A stretch of 64,000 nt of DNA from Trichuris trichiura. Lineage: Eukaryota > Nematoda > Enoplea > Trichinellida > Trichuridae. The notes beneath the pieces are model-generated. The model saw only the letters and a list, made by a program, of their open reading frames with translations. It made no database searches and had not been told where the DNA came from. The stretch is taken from contig JBAJFE010000025.1 in the NCBI GenBank assembly GCA_037903355.1, forward strand, positions 620,001 to 684,000. Reading direction: 5' to 3'. Below, piece by piece: positions 9,072 to 21,519 of the stretch (the first letter of the stretch is position 1; every line of letters starts with the position of its first letter). Both the position numbers and the translations under genes were made by a program.

Positions 9072-12000
9072 TCAGTCATCAGGAACATACCTTCTAACCG
9101 GAGCAGTTCGTGGATGCTTACCAGTGAAGCTAAAGCGACAGGCACTTGATTGTTTATCAGAAGACTCTGGCGCTTTCGGAAGAGCCTCCGTGTTAGTAAA
9201 CACAGTATACGAGTCATTGTAATCACAAACCCACGTAGTGTCACTACTGCTGATATGGCCTGATTCTGGGCCGCTATACAATCTCACGTGTTCTACAGCT
9301 TCGCGAAGCTGCATATAAAAACTAGCTGTCAAACAACTTGTGTGAATATATGAAATAATAACAAACCTTTTGAAGCGTTACTAAGCCAATAAGTCTTCCT
9401 CTGGAGGTGACATACGCTCTTTGTAAATTCAGTAGTGAGAATACTGCATGTGCTTTAAACAATGAACTGCACTCGACAAGTTGAAATGGTGCAGAGTCCA
9501 ACGCAATGCTTTTATAATCTGGTACGTCATTGAGCTGCTGAATCTCTGACTCTTGTTGTTGCTAACAAACAATTATTATGAACTGGAAATTGTAAGCGTT
9601 AAGCTACATACTTGTAACTGCGTCGGACTCCGCTCAGCTTCCATCTGAAGTAAAACTTAATGTATACCGACAGAAGAACGATAATATGTTTTAAGTAGAA
9701 AGAATAGCATTAAACAGTGGGTGCTTCGATATCGGTCGTTATTTTTTGCTGATGACGACACAATATGTTTTTCCTTAATAAATTATAAAACTCTTTGCTG
9801 TTGTTTCACTTTCTTCATGGACTGATGAGGTTAAAGTGCACATAAAAATACAATAAAAGCAAAGCTTACTTCCATTTGGAAATGCTGCTTGAGCAACACT
9901 TTCGGATTTAGTCGGAGATTCGCTGAAACGATTCGATTGAACAAATAATAATGGAAAAGTTGAATTTCACTTTTATTCTTCCGGCCGCTCCGTTTTGGCG
10001 CAGAGGAAGCCCTTTTTGGAAGACTTTCATTGAGCATGGCTACTTGAACAGCTGCTTTCGTTAATTCATAAATCGTCTGAAAAAGAATGTTAAAAATACA
10101 AAATTCGAGCCAAGCACCTCTGTTACAAGTATTTACAGGAAACGTTGCGTTTAACTAAAGTTCAATTTTAAAATTCGTAAAATGATGGCCACCTCTGAAG
10201 TTGACCATTTCAGTGAGTACGTAACCTAACAACAAAACGGGACAGGTTGGCACTACTTACCTCTTTTGTAACGGAATGCGATTTTTGACGATTCTTTTTC
10301 GGTATCACATTTTTCGAAGAAAGCCTCTTTCGTCTCCACTTTTTGCGCTTCTCCTTTCTCTCAACTATTAATAGCTTTGACGAAAGAAGCTTGATAAGCT
10401 CAGCGCGAGAAATTTCTCCAATGAGTATTTTTGACACTGCAACAGGATACCGTTGTTTTAAAAGCTCGGCACGAGAACAATAATATATGCTTTCATTCCA
10501 ACTTTAAAGCAAAAAAATCCTCCCCTACCCTTCTTTTTTATTTCTAATTATTAGGGTCAGCCAAAACTTATCCAGAATTCCAATATACTTTTTTTGGATA
10601 AGCAAATTGCGCTTACTATATCATAATTTCACGAAATTGACACGCCTTGAAACGCACAAATTTCGACGACGCAGAATCTTCTTTAGCTGATTAGAAATAA
10701 CCTCGATTGTAAATTCTTTTATTTCTTCATCTGACGGATTTGCTGAACCTGTTTAATAATACAACCGAGTTTTGACAGTGCAGTAGCTTACAGGAAACAA
10801 ATTCCAATGTGTCAGAATATTCCTTATCGGCTCAGAGATGAAATTTCCAGTCACGAAATAACACCAAAATGTACCTTCTTTTCCAGATATTCATGTGAAG
10901 TGGATCAATGTCCTCTTGAAGCCTCCTCAAATTGAGAAGACAGGTGGTAGCCAAAAAGACGAAATCAGAGCTATACAAAGCAGGAAATGATAAGCTGAAA
11001 GGATAGAATGCGATTTGCTGGCGGTTTGACTTCCATGGACTACGGAAAAAGTACTGCTTAAGATACTGCCTTATCCCCAATGCAGTCATGGTCTAACTCC
11101 TTCAGTCTACCACTTACTCTGACCCTTGAAAAATTCCTTAACAGACCGTCAATACACCTTAAAAAAATACTGCAAGAAGAAACGAATTCTTGACTGAATT
11201 CACAAACGAAACATTTCTTTCCTAGGAAACATTAAAACTTGTAAGCCGGTAAAATTTGAGTGTTCGAAACTATGGGGTTTATTTCAAAACGTGACGGTAA
11301 TGGGAACCTTTGTTTCTAAAGGCTGAGTAAACTTTGTAGCCCCAGAAATATTACAGTGTAACCCGAGGCGGTTATGCCAAAACAGGTTGTTATCGCAAGG
11401 GCTGAATGTGCATCCTGAAAAGCAAAAAGACTACCTGACCACGCGATTAATGGAGAATGTACTCAACGACAAACGGCTGACATCAAATCAAAGCTTATCC
11501 ATTCAGTATACTACATTATCCTCCATATAGCCCTGATTTGGACATTTCGTTTATTATCCATTTTGTACAAACGAAAAGGCCTCAAGAGAAAATCGGTTCG
11601 CCCATCTCAGACAAGCAGCTGGAAGAGGAGGTTCAACTTGGGCTCAATTCATTACCATAACTTTCACTTCTTTTTTTCTTTTTCTTCTTCTACTTTGCAA
11701 CGGGTTTTTTGGATTTTCTTTTTGAAAAAACTTTTTTTACGGTATTAATCCGTTTTTGTATTTATAACGTTTATTGGTGTTAAAAATAAACGTTATAAAT
11801 ACAAAAACGGGTTAATACCGTAAAAACGTTTTTTCAAAAACTTTCACTTCTAAGGTGATAAAGGAGTCTGTAATCTACAAAAATTTGAGACTAGAAAGCC
11901 GTAGGATGTTGCCGAAGCCTGATGATATTAAAAGACGTGAGCGATTCCGTCAGATGAACAAATTCAAAACGCGATGCATTTCTTCAAAAACTCACAACCG

Positions 12001-15000
12001 ATGAAGCTAGTTTTAAGGGGCCAGAAGCTCCTATCCATTGAAAAACAAAAACGTTACGTCAACGTGTGATAATATTATAGCCGCCATACATTCGTAATGT
12101 TGATACTGAAGTCCTACCCGTTAAGTGCTTAATCGGCGAAGCTTTTGGAAATCACTAGTTGCCGTCTTCAGCGCTGAAGACGAGAGTCGGTAATTCCCGA
12201 AAGCTTCGCCAATTAAGCATTTAACGGCTAGTATTTCCGTATCAACATTATGATCTTCCACACACCCGTTAGAAGGATTTCCATTTTTAATGCAAGCCAC
12301 CATTCAATTATTCAAAAAAATTAAAGGGAAATTCTGAACTATTTTTGACTGAATGCAATAACTCTTTACGCAGGCTTGAAAATAATGAAGTGCATATTCT
12401 CTATTCTCAGGTATTAAAATACAAGCTTGTACGCATACAAACCTTCGTTGTTAACCAAAGGAAAAGTTCGCACCCGCTTAAATGTGTCCAACAAAACTCG
12501 TATATCTTTATAAGTTGACGACAGGGTTAAGTATTTAACATCAGCAATCATAAAGTCTCGGACAAGAATGCGATGAACACTAGAAAAGCACATATTCTAA
12601 TCACAACGGCTGTCCAGAAGGAGCAGCTTACGCGGAAGAAGTTGGAAGCAAATTTGGAAGGTAAGGCAACTTCTTGCAGTGAATACCAATATCGTATACT
12701 GATGGGTACAGGTAAGTAGCAATCAAATTTGCCAAAGCGACGCCGAGCTGCAATATTTCGAATGTGAAAAAGACATACTTACATATGTAGCCGACTCACC
12801 AATACAGGCACCATATGAACAATCTGTCCAGTTAACTCGAATATGATCATAGCCGTCGAAACCGTTTGCGTGACAGCGCCAGTAAAAGCAGCAGCTCCTT
12901 TCGGAAACAATTTAAATTACACCTACGTTTAAAATAACTAGAAGACTTTACTACGGAAATCAGAACTTTTCCTTATTTTGCGTCGTTTTTCCAAACGAAA
13001 AATTTTAACTCTGCCTTCGCTCAGACGTAATTAAACCATTCTGGGTCTACTTACAGTGCAATAGCACTAAACCATTTACGAAGCGATATTTCTCGCGTAC
13101 ATTTTATCTCTGCCGCACCAAGGTACGTAGCACTACGCGATAAGCCCTGTCATGATAACAAGAATTTCGTCCCAACTGCAGCTCAGCAGCCAAACAATGC
13201 CTGTCTACGTGTTCGCATTATTGGCAAATGTTCAAAAAGGGAGCATATTTCAAAGACTAAAAAAGCGGAAAGTAGGAAATTAATGTGAGGCTAAATAAAT
13301 ATTGAAATATCTTTATTGAAAATGTGGTTTCTTCGTACGGGACCGTGTTTTCATAATGCAAAAGCTTTATTACGGAATAGTTCCCGTTTAATGCGTGTAA
13401 ACACCGGAGCTTTCGGGTCGACCGGGACCCGTCTTCACCGGTTGTGAATGACCCGAAAGCTCCTGAGCTTACACGCATTAAACGGGAATTATTCCGTAAT
13501 AAAGCTTTTGCAATATCTTTATTACGAATTCTGTGTCCCGTTGAGATGTAAAATAAAAAGATCTTTCTCTCTCCGAAGCTTTCGGGTCTGCCGCGACCCG
13601 TCTTCAATGGTCCAATGATGTGTGCGGTTGTTACTGAGACGACATTTGTCTTCCGTCACTTTTTAACGTTTAAAACGGGAGTTTTAAAGTTCTTCTTCTG
13701 TGTTTGACAGCTGCCAGTATTCTTGTAGAAATTTGTTTATGTATGGCCCGACCTTATAGTTTCATTTTCAATTTTTATTCCTTTGTTCCAAAAAATTGTG
13801 ATTTGATTTTTCTTCAGTATTTTTGTTCCCACTGATTTAAGCTTGTCCAACCTTTGAAACTTTGTTCCAAAATTGTGAAGATTAGTTTCTTAATTATATC
13901 GTTGTGCTTGTGTGTCAACCATCACTTGGAACCAGATGAGATTTTAGTTAGTTACGATGTAAAAGATTTATTCCCGAGCATACCAGTGCCAGACACATTG
14001 GAGATGTTGTACAGTCTCCTCAATGCAGATACAAGTCTACCCAGCGGAACAAAAATCCCTTTCACATTATCAAGCTGGTTTCTTTTTGCATGCAAGATGG
14101 CAATTATTTCACCTTTGACAACAAATACTACAAACAATCCAGCGGAGTCCCAATGGGCAGCTCTTTATCCCCAGTCTTAGCAGAAGTTTTTATGGAAAAC
14201 CTTGAAAGAAAAATTTTCGAAACCGTCGATAGACAAATTGCCCCACTCGTCTTCAAAAGATATGTGGACGATATCTTTGTAATTATTAAGGCCGGAAAAG
14301 AAGAACAATTTCTAAAATTCCTCAACAACATGCGCCCAAACCAGATCGTCTTCACCATGGAAAAAGAAGAAAACAAAACCCTTCCCTTTCTAGATGTGCT
14401 AATTATTCGCACAAATGAAGGGCTTAAAACCAGAGTCTATAGGAAACCCACGCAGACTGAACAATATCTCAACTTCTCATCACATCATCCACGATCAGTA
14501 ATGCGTGGAAGCCTCTCCGGAATGGTCGATAGGGCAGTCAATATATGTGACCCTGAATATCTACAGCCGGAACTTAACTATATTAGAAAGATCTTCTACA
14601 AAAATCATTATCCTAAATCCTTCACTGACCAAGTATTCGAATACAAGCTACACAAACGTGAATCTCCTGAACCTAATACCTCACAAAATCCACGTTTAGT
14701 TGTTCCATATGTGGCGGGACTAGGCGAAAAGTTTATTCAGCTTGGTAAAAGATTGGGTTTCATAGTCTTTTTCAAAAATTTTCCCAATCTCAGATCAATT
14801 CTCCGGACGGACAAAAGGAAAATTCCCATAAACGAAAGAACGGGTCTCATCTACGCGATCGAATGCTCTTGTTCAGCAGTTTACATCGGCGAAATAAGGA
14901 ATACTTTAGAACACCGATTCAAAGAACACATAAGGAAACTAAACGTTACAACAATGCAAAAAGTAGCCTCCACAATAAGCACACCTCAATACCTCGCTGC

Positions 15001-18000
15001 GGAAGACTAATATTGGATCCAACGAAAACCATGGAAAAGGCAATTCAATCTTCCGCGGTGGTAGAACATGCGGTGAATTGCAAACGGCCCCTTCATCCAA
15101 GAGCCTTTTGCTATGAAAGTAACCTACATCTGAGAAAACTTAAAGAGGCTCTCTAAATTAGAAACAACGTGACTTTCAACCGAGACCAAGGGGCAGACAT
15201 TAGCGATTTATGGACAAATATCATTACACTCCACAATTGTTGTTCCCTTAATAGTTGACACACAAGCGCGACGATATAATTAAGAAACTAATCTTCACAA
15301 TTTTGGAACAAAGTTTCAAAGGTTGGACAAGCTAAAATCAGTGGGAACAAAAATACTGAAGAAAAATCAAATCACAATTTTTTTGGAACAAAGGAATAAA
15401 AATTGAAAACGAAACTACAAGGTCGGCCCATACATAAACAAATTTCTACAAGAATACTGGCAGCTGACAAACACAGAAGAAGAACTTTAAAACTCCCGTT
15501 TTAAACGTTAAAAAGTGACGGAAGACAAATGTCGTCTCAGTAACCACCACAGACATCATTGGACCGCTGAAAACGGGTCGCGGCAGACCGAAAGCTTCGG
15601 AGAGAGAAAGATCTTTTTATTTTACATCTCAACGGGACACAGAATCCGTAATAAAGATATTTCAATATGAAAACACACAGTCCCGTACAAAAGCATCACA
15701 TTTTCGAGGCTAAATAAAGAAAAAACAAAGTACCAAATAAGGGCGGTACTCCTGCAGAAAGGGTAAAGTAAAAACGGAAAGAAAAAACTCAGACTTTTAG
15801 AGGTTCTCCAATCTTTGCTCTCTTGAATAACCCAAAGAATAATCTGCATTTTAAAAAATCGACGAAAAGGTTCTGTGCTTACCTACGACGGCATAACTTC
15901 CAGGAATAACGACAATATCGTCATTTACGGTTGGCAACCATTGTGCCAAGCATTCGCCCAATAGTCTTCCCAGAGCAGCGCCTGAAATAGGAAAATATAA
16001 CATAAATTATCTATGCACAGAATACCAGCCAACAGAACAGGAGTGAATAAGCCACTAGGTATGGGAAGAGTGATGCAAATAGCCGTTAGAAAAAACTGAA
16101 ATGTTCACCAATATGGATAGAGCAACGCGAGAATTCATTAACTTGCGTAATATAGGATGAAAAGCACGAGAGTTGAATAGAATGAAAGGGCAACAGGAGT
16201 CCACGTTTCAACGATGCGGGCGTCATAATCGCTTGAGTTCGTACTGCCCCAGGTGAAGTTTGAAAAAAGTTGCTCCAAAAGGGCATTAGACGTTAGCTGA
16301 AAGCAGCAACCTTGACTATTCAGGACTTTGCTCGTTTGCCAACTGTGTAACCAAGCTGTGCGTCACTTTGCCGCCGTAATTCGGTAACGTAACAATCGCA
16401 ACAAGAACGGATACGATCAGTGGAAGAGTGTAACGGCTGAAAAAAGATCCCACCAGTTCGAAGTAATTGAAAGCTTCTAACTCACCAATTAGCAATCATT
16501 TTTCTAATGTACACATTCGTTAAGATGAACTTGAACGAAATCTTGTACCAAACCACAAACATAACGCCTAATATGCCACAAATAACACTAAAGCAAAATG
16601 CAGTGCAACTTATGTTAGTAATAAGCGACGGATTCGTCTCGCAGACGCACTGTTCTGAGCATTTAAATCTTGCAGTTTCAATAAAATCTTTTTTTTTGAA
16701 AAATCACTTGGATAAATACATTCAAGCAAAATTGCTTTGAGACATAAACTTATGCATGCACGCTGAAACGCGACGTCTAAGTACGCTAATTACCAAAACA
16801 TAGGAACATGAAAAAGCGGACAAATACGTACCCTAAAGCTGCATAGAAAATCAGCTGCTTCGCCTTAAGAGGCGTATCAAAGGAAAACGCTGTTGGACAA
16901 TATGCACTTACTGTTTCTAAAACATAAAAACGTATTCGTTAAGCGAGACAGTTTCCATCATGCTCTATGACATTGATTAACATGGCATGTTTTATCGATT
17001 GACAAGTCGTCACTATTACGTGAATTTAGACCATTGCAGTTTTAAAGGCAGCTTTCAGCAAACAATAGTTTTTTTGAAATTACATTAACTTTTATACATA
17101 TATAATCCCATCGACCGCAAAAAATTGCAAATTCATAAACGAATACTTTTTAAAAAGAATGAACTAACGTTTCGACCAAGCAAATGCATTGCCAAAAAGC
17201 AAGCAACGTACCTCTACTGTGCAAAAGCATTACCAAAAAGCCATAGACTATGGCAGAGAACACTGCACTGAAGAAACCGCGCCAATAATTTCTCAAGGCG
17301 AAGTGTACGGAAGTGACTTCGATACTGAACAGTACACCTAGTAAATAACGTTAGCGATTAGATGCAATGCAACAACAATAATGCAAATTTAGTATTCATA
17401 AATTATAACAGAAAGTGTCAGGCTTAAGAGTGTACGTCCTTCTTCGGTCAACTTGCACGTAAAATATCAAACATATTAACATTCATACAATGATTTCATA
17501 GGAAACTAAAAAACATAAAGTCCAATTGACAACGTCGACTGGTAAACGTGGCTATTCATACATGATTGAGTGTACTCTTGCATAGTGAAACAAAGCGTGT
17601 TAGCAAAGCAAAATACAAAGATACCAACCCCCGATCGGAGCACCGAATGTACATGCCACACCAACGGCGCAACCAGCAGCTATCATTTCCGCTTGACGAT
17701 TTCGGTTCTAAAACGTCAAAGGCAAACATGTAAATTAATGTTCATTACGAAAGCACAAAATAATTCATAACCGAACACTGTTGGCATACTGGGTACTTTA
17801 ATCAGGCGTTTTCTTACGTGCTCGCCGCGTCTATATGATCTACTGATTCAATTTTCGATGTGCTTTTTTACTATCATTGATCCAACGTACTGATGAGGTT
17901 CAGACTAGGCTAGGCTATGCTAGAGTAAGACAAAACCTAATCCTACGCCTATGCGTATGGCTTAACCTATGCCCAAGCCTATCAAAACAAGAGGAAATAG

Positions 18001-20680
18001 AACAAACGTGCATCAGCCAGAAACCACGGGCAGATAACGGAAAAGGACTTTTCCATCAAGTAAAAATTTTAGATAGGAAGGAGGAAAGTATTACAATAGT
18101 AAAAGGAAAGGGTCCTGAGCTAAAATTTTCTTATTACCTTTACAGACATCGTCCAAAATTTTTCCCTGTAGTATATGTTGTCGGAGTGAAGTAACGTTTG
18201 ATAGAAAGGATAAAAAATAAGCCTATTTTCACTGCTGCCTATCTCTATCTCTTCGTTTCATTATGACACCTTATTGAAAAGCCGGGTTTTACTCCAATCT
18301 AAACAATTTAGCGCAAACGCGAATCCGGAATAAAATAGTAAGATTTGTCAACGAGCAAATAGCTGCAAAACCTTCGCAACAAATGGATGGAAAAAACAGG
18401 AAACTGCTTGTTGAGAGACTACTGAACAAACCAACGCGCTAAATTCGGAAAGCGATGTGAAATTAACAGGCAGTTTCCCTTTAATCGCAGGGATTTGAAT
18501 TTATGATAAGAAAATGTAGCTGCACCTTTGTCTCTGCCTGTAATCAGCATGTTTACTTCGCCTGTGTTGACGCTATCCACAATCTATAAGTTTTCATACT
18601 TTAACGGCGACTTAACGGTATGAATAAAACCGTACGTAAATTTTTATGCACACGTCAAAGCCATGGCGTGATAGTATACTTCTCAAAAGAAATTTTAGTA
18701 AAGCTAAGCAAGCAACACAATAACTGAACTCAAGATCTTGTATGGAAATTGAGGATGGAGAACATAAACCCATCGCAAGATGAAAAGCGCTAATAAATCA
18801 AAGCAAAAATTACAAACAGACAACATGTCAACCTTAAATAAATGTTGCAACATTTAGCTAATGCCCAAGGCAATCAGACAATCAGTATTTCAAAAAAATG
18901 GATAAATCTCTTACCTCGTTAAGTTGAGCTATGTAGCCGAATGATTTGCATATGACGCTAGCAACAATGCTGCCAATGTGCACCATTGGACCCTAGAAGA
19001 AATGATGAAGGCTCAAATCTACAACACTATCTACAAACCTCTTTTCCAATAGGCAGTCCGCTTGAAAGAGATATTGTTAAGCCAAGCGTTTTGGATACGA
19101 GCGTCATAAAGCTTAGGTATTCTTTTAAAACAACGCCCCGTAAAATGGTCTTTATTTCAGGTATACCCGACCCTGAAAAAAAGGCAAACCAAATCCACTC
19201 GAACTAAACCGTTGTAATCGTACCAATTGCGGGTGGAGAAATATAGTGGCTAACTACAACTGAAGCCAACGTCATTCCGGACACCAACGCTATCCAAGTG
19301 AAAATTCCAGCAGCAAGGTGTACACCAGCCGCCAATCTGTACAACCAATTTCTTACTAAACATACAGATTAGCAAGAAGCACAATTCAATAAACCAAAGT
19401 ATCCTGCACACAAACTACAAAATAAAATTCTGTGCAAACAATAAAAAAAGACTTTCAACTTTTGCAAAGCTGTGCTAGCTTAATGGAGTTAAAGTTTTTT
19501 AGAACACCTCAAACGTACAGAACGACAAATGCATTTTCAGACGAACTAAAATAGTAGCATACAGCCAGCTCGAGTCTTTGAACACTTCATTTGTCGTACT
19601 TTACCTTCATTCCAACACGAATACATTTTTTATACTCTCTTTTAATAGTACAGCACCTTACTAACCCATTTTTATCAATCAAAAAAATTAAAGCGATACG
19701 AGATTTTCAATGCCAAACAATAACATTGGCGGGAATACCTTCGGTCAACTTTCCAATTAGCAAATCCATGGAAAAGCTTAGAACAGCAACTGATACTCCC
19801 AAAGCGATGAGAATAAGCCAGTCTTGAGAGAATATGCTTCGGATATTGTCAACAAGCAGCTTGGTCAAGTGTTTTGCAGTTGTACCTGCAACAGTTACTA
19901 GTTTGCGTACAACCTGCGAAGCTAAATTAAAATTATGTAAATCTGTCAGAAACGGCGCTACGTACAAATTATTAATAGTTACGATAACGAAGCACCAGTT
20001 TGATAGGCTACAAAAATATTCATCAATCAACTAGCCGCTCACCTGCGCACACATCCGCAGCTTTCTTGTTCAACGATAATACCCTATTAACAGTGTCATG
20101 CTTTACGTTCCTGTCTGCTGCGCAGGACGGCAAGGCCTTCGGCTGCTGCTTCTAAACAAACGTAATGCTTCAATTCATATATTAATAAATAATAATTGGG
20201 AAAAGAAATAACCTTTCATGTGACCAAAAGAGTGAAAACCCACCAATACGAAACGCTTCTATTCAAAGTATCCAAATCACAAAATTTACTAAACGCATCC
20301 TATAGTAACTGGAGTATTGCTACGAAATTTAATATTATTACTCTGTCTCCCGCTTGAAACATCGTAGCGTATAATAACTGTTGAAACCATCTAAAGATTG
20401 TTCAACTTACCATTCAAAGATGATTTTAAAAATTCATACGGTCGTCGAATGCACAGATGAATTTTTAGGCTTTACTACTTGTTTTTCATTACCTTTGAAG
20501 AAACAAAGTTGATTCCAAAATAGGGAATAAGGAATGGTTTTCTCGTCAACGTCGTGATTGCAGGGGCTTACTAGCTTTGATTAATGATTGACTACACAAT
20601 AACGCATACGTAACGGTTTCGCAGTCAGTTGTTTTGCTCCAAACGCTGGACTTCTTTTCGTTTCTACTTACCTCTGGCAT
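9072..20680 (-). CDS. ClC-type voltage-gated chloride channel (CLC-2-like)
   Basis: A 22-exon model gives 879 aa. The exons, high to low, are 20672-20680, 20043-20151, 19739-19921, 19224-19355, 19039-19172, 18915-18992, 17629-17707, 17212-17337, 16832-16916, 16486-16587, 16352-16436, 16147-16296, 16026-16095, 15883-15981, 12800-12897, 12632-12747, 12443-12579, 10261-10436, 9870-10076, 9612-9644, 9367-9561 and 9072-9308. All phases agree. The selectivity motifs GSGIPE and [10 protein letters not shown], with the gating glutamate, are present, as are [30 protein letters not shown] and [11 protein letters not shown]. Two CBS-like segments follow the membrane part ([15 protein letters not shown] and [20 protein letters not shown]). 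Length and order match plasma-membrane CLC-1/2 channels, and the gating Glu fits a voltage-gated Cl- channel. The intron after exon 14 (about 3 kb) hosts a Penelope-like element. Confidence 0.93.
11719..11840. repeat. Long palindrome (hairpin) in ClC intron
   Basis: Arms 11719-11774 and 11787-11840 are complementary over about 55 bp with few mismatches and a 12-bp spacer. Related half-copies lie near 2829-2890. No ORF. It is probably a foldback element related to the local PLE terminal repeats. Confidence 0.7.
12117..12237. repeat. Palindrome with two facing hammerhead-like cores
   Basis: The arms (GTTAAGTGCTTAATCGGCGAAGC on the left, its near complement on the right) meet at GTCTTCAGCGCTGAAGAC. 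The plus strand reads CTGAAGAC at 12174-12181, an imperfect stem-loop, then GAAAGCTTCGCC from 12199. The minus strand carries the mirror version with GAAA changed to AAAA. It sits in the ClC intron after exon 17. Confidence 0.65.
12174..12210 (+). ncRNA. Hammerhead-ribozyme-like motif (PLE type), copy 1
   Basis: The core CTGAAGA is followed by stem II (imperfect, loop CGGTA) and GAAAGCTT. GCG before the core can pair with CGC after the presumed cleavage position to form stem I. The layout, with a very short self-complementary AGCT stem III, resembles the minimal hammerheads known from Penelope-like elements. Activity is not shown. Confidence 0.5.
13360..13508. repeat. PLE internal palindrome
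   Basis: GCAAAAGCTTTATTACGGAA at the left is the complement of the right end. The arms are about 60 bp and the centre holds a hammerhead-like core on the minus strand. Confidence 0.75.
13403..13442 (-). ncRNA. Hammerhead-like motif, copy 2
   Basis: On the minus strand: CACCGG, TGAAGA, C, GGGTC-loop-GACCC, GAAAGCTC, CGGTG. Stem I (CACCG/CGGTG) and stem II (five G/C-rich pairs) are perfect. The first core C is replaced by G, so cleavage may be lost. Confidence 0.5.
13573..13612 (-). ncRNA. Hammerhead-like motif, copy 3
   Basis: On the minus strand: TGAAGAC, stem II GGGTC/GACCC, then GAAAGCTTCGG. The core C at the first position reads T (ATTGAAGA). It is in the left pLTR of the Penelope-like element. 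Confidence 0.5.
13927..15156 (+). pseudogene. PLE reverse transcriptase / GIY-YIG endonuclease (broken)
   Basis: The 5' part is missing: the frame starts at RT motif A ([14 protein letters not shown]). It continues after a frameshift near 14070 with the B motif ([19 protein letters not shown]), then the YVDD catalytic box ([12 protein letters not shown]) and [15 protein letters not shown]-like domain follows ([20 protein letters not shown] then [10 protein letters not shown]). A second frameshift near 14940 leads to the C-terminal tail ([18 protein letters not shown]), ending at TAA 15154-15156. The intact middle frame spans 14090-15010. At least two frameshifts and the 5' truncation make it non-functional as it stands. 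Confidence 0.9.
15564..15602 (+). ncRNA. Degenerate hammerhead-like motif, copy 4
   Basis: The right pLTR counterpart of copy 3 reads CTGAAAAC, GGGTCGCGGCAGACC, GAAAGCTTCGG. The core G8 is changed to A and one stem II base is missing, so it is probably inactive. Confidence 0.45.
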
Positions 20681-21167
20681 GGTGACAAACACAAAGGCAG
20701 CAGTTCAAATGATCAATGTTCAAATTTTTAAGGGACGTTACTTTTAAGCTAAGGATTTTCAACTGCTAAGTATTTAAATAAATAACTTCACATATCTGAG
20801 TATTCCGAGCGTCACATGTTCTTAAATGGTCATCAATCATGCATTTATGCCACCAGTCCATGACGGCTACTGAAAATAGTTAAACCGCTAGTTCAACAGG
20901 CAAGCATGAAAAGTAGGCTAATGCGGTTTTCTGAGAGTTGCTCACTTAGTCAATGTGACCTTTGTAATGTTGCTACATTCAAAGAGCTGCCAATCCTTTT
21001 TATCCTCGCACTGAGCAGAAAAAACGCGTTTTAAATGACTAGTCATTCAGTTTCAACGTTTCGTCGCAAAGTCTATTACCGCAACGTTACCAATGTTTAT
21101 ACAATTGAACACCCACTATCGTTTCGTTCGAACAGAAATCATTTCTTCTTTGATAGCCTTCCAAGGA

Positions 21168-21517
21168 TATGTCGCCGCCGCCGGAAGACGTCATTCCGAT
21201 AGAACGGTTGGACATTCAGGAAAAATTAGTTGCGAGTGCCTGGCCTGAAATAAACAAATCACTTTTACGAAATTTTCAGTCACGTTGTTGCGAACAATCG
21301 CTGAACACTTTTACGCGATCTGAAAGTCTCTTGAAAATAAATAAATGTCACGTATGTTCGCCTTGCTTAATTGTCGCGGACAAATAACCAATGCAAGAAC
21401 TGCTAGCCGAACAGCAGTTTCAGATGACGTTGTCCCAAAGCGTAAAGTAACCGATATTCCAAGCAAAGACAAAATCTCGGCTTTCCCAAGTTGGGCAACA
21501 CTGAACACAACATATTA
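21168..21517 (+). CDS. Hypothetical small two-exon gene
   Basis: An open frame from 21168-21170 ATG (MSPPPEDVIPIERLDIQEKL) runs to a possible donor after 21348. A 77-bp intron ends TTTCAG at about 21425, and the next exon gives DVVPKRKVTDIPSKDKISAF to TAA near 21517, in phase. The product would be about 90 aa, hydrophilic, with no recognised domain. It lies about 490 bp upstream of, and divergent from, the ClC gene. Support is only ORF, splice signals and phase, so it may be spurious. Confidence 0.3.
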
Positions 21518-21519
21518 AA

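Larger units (their letters stand above)
13283..15720 (+). mobile_element. Decayed Penelope-like retroelement flanked by inverted pLTRs
   Basis: A reverse transcriptase plus GIY-YIG endonuclease relic (13927-15156) is framed by inverted repeats. Arm 13509-13919 is nearly the exact complement of 15257-15668. Outer segments near 13300-13360 and 15670-15715 are also inverted copies. A further internal palindrome occupies 13360-13508. The inverted pLTRs, the hammerhead-like cores in them and the RT/GIY-YIG fusion are hallmarks of Penelope-like elements. It lies antisense to the ClC gene inside an intron, so it need not disrupt the channel. Confidence 0.88.

Noticed and set aside
14128..14412. Minus-strand ORF across the PLE RT
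   Set aside because: Antisense to clear RT motifs, so a chance frame.
15622..15849. 75-codon minus ORF downstream of a ClC exon
   Set aside because: It overlaps the right PLE arm and is not in phase with neighbouring channel exons.
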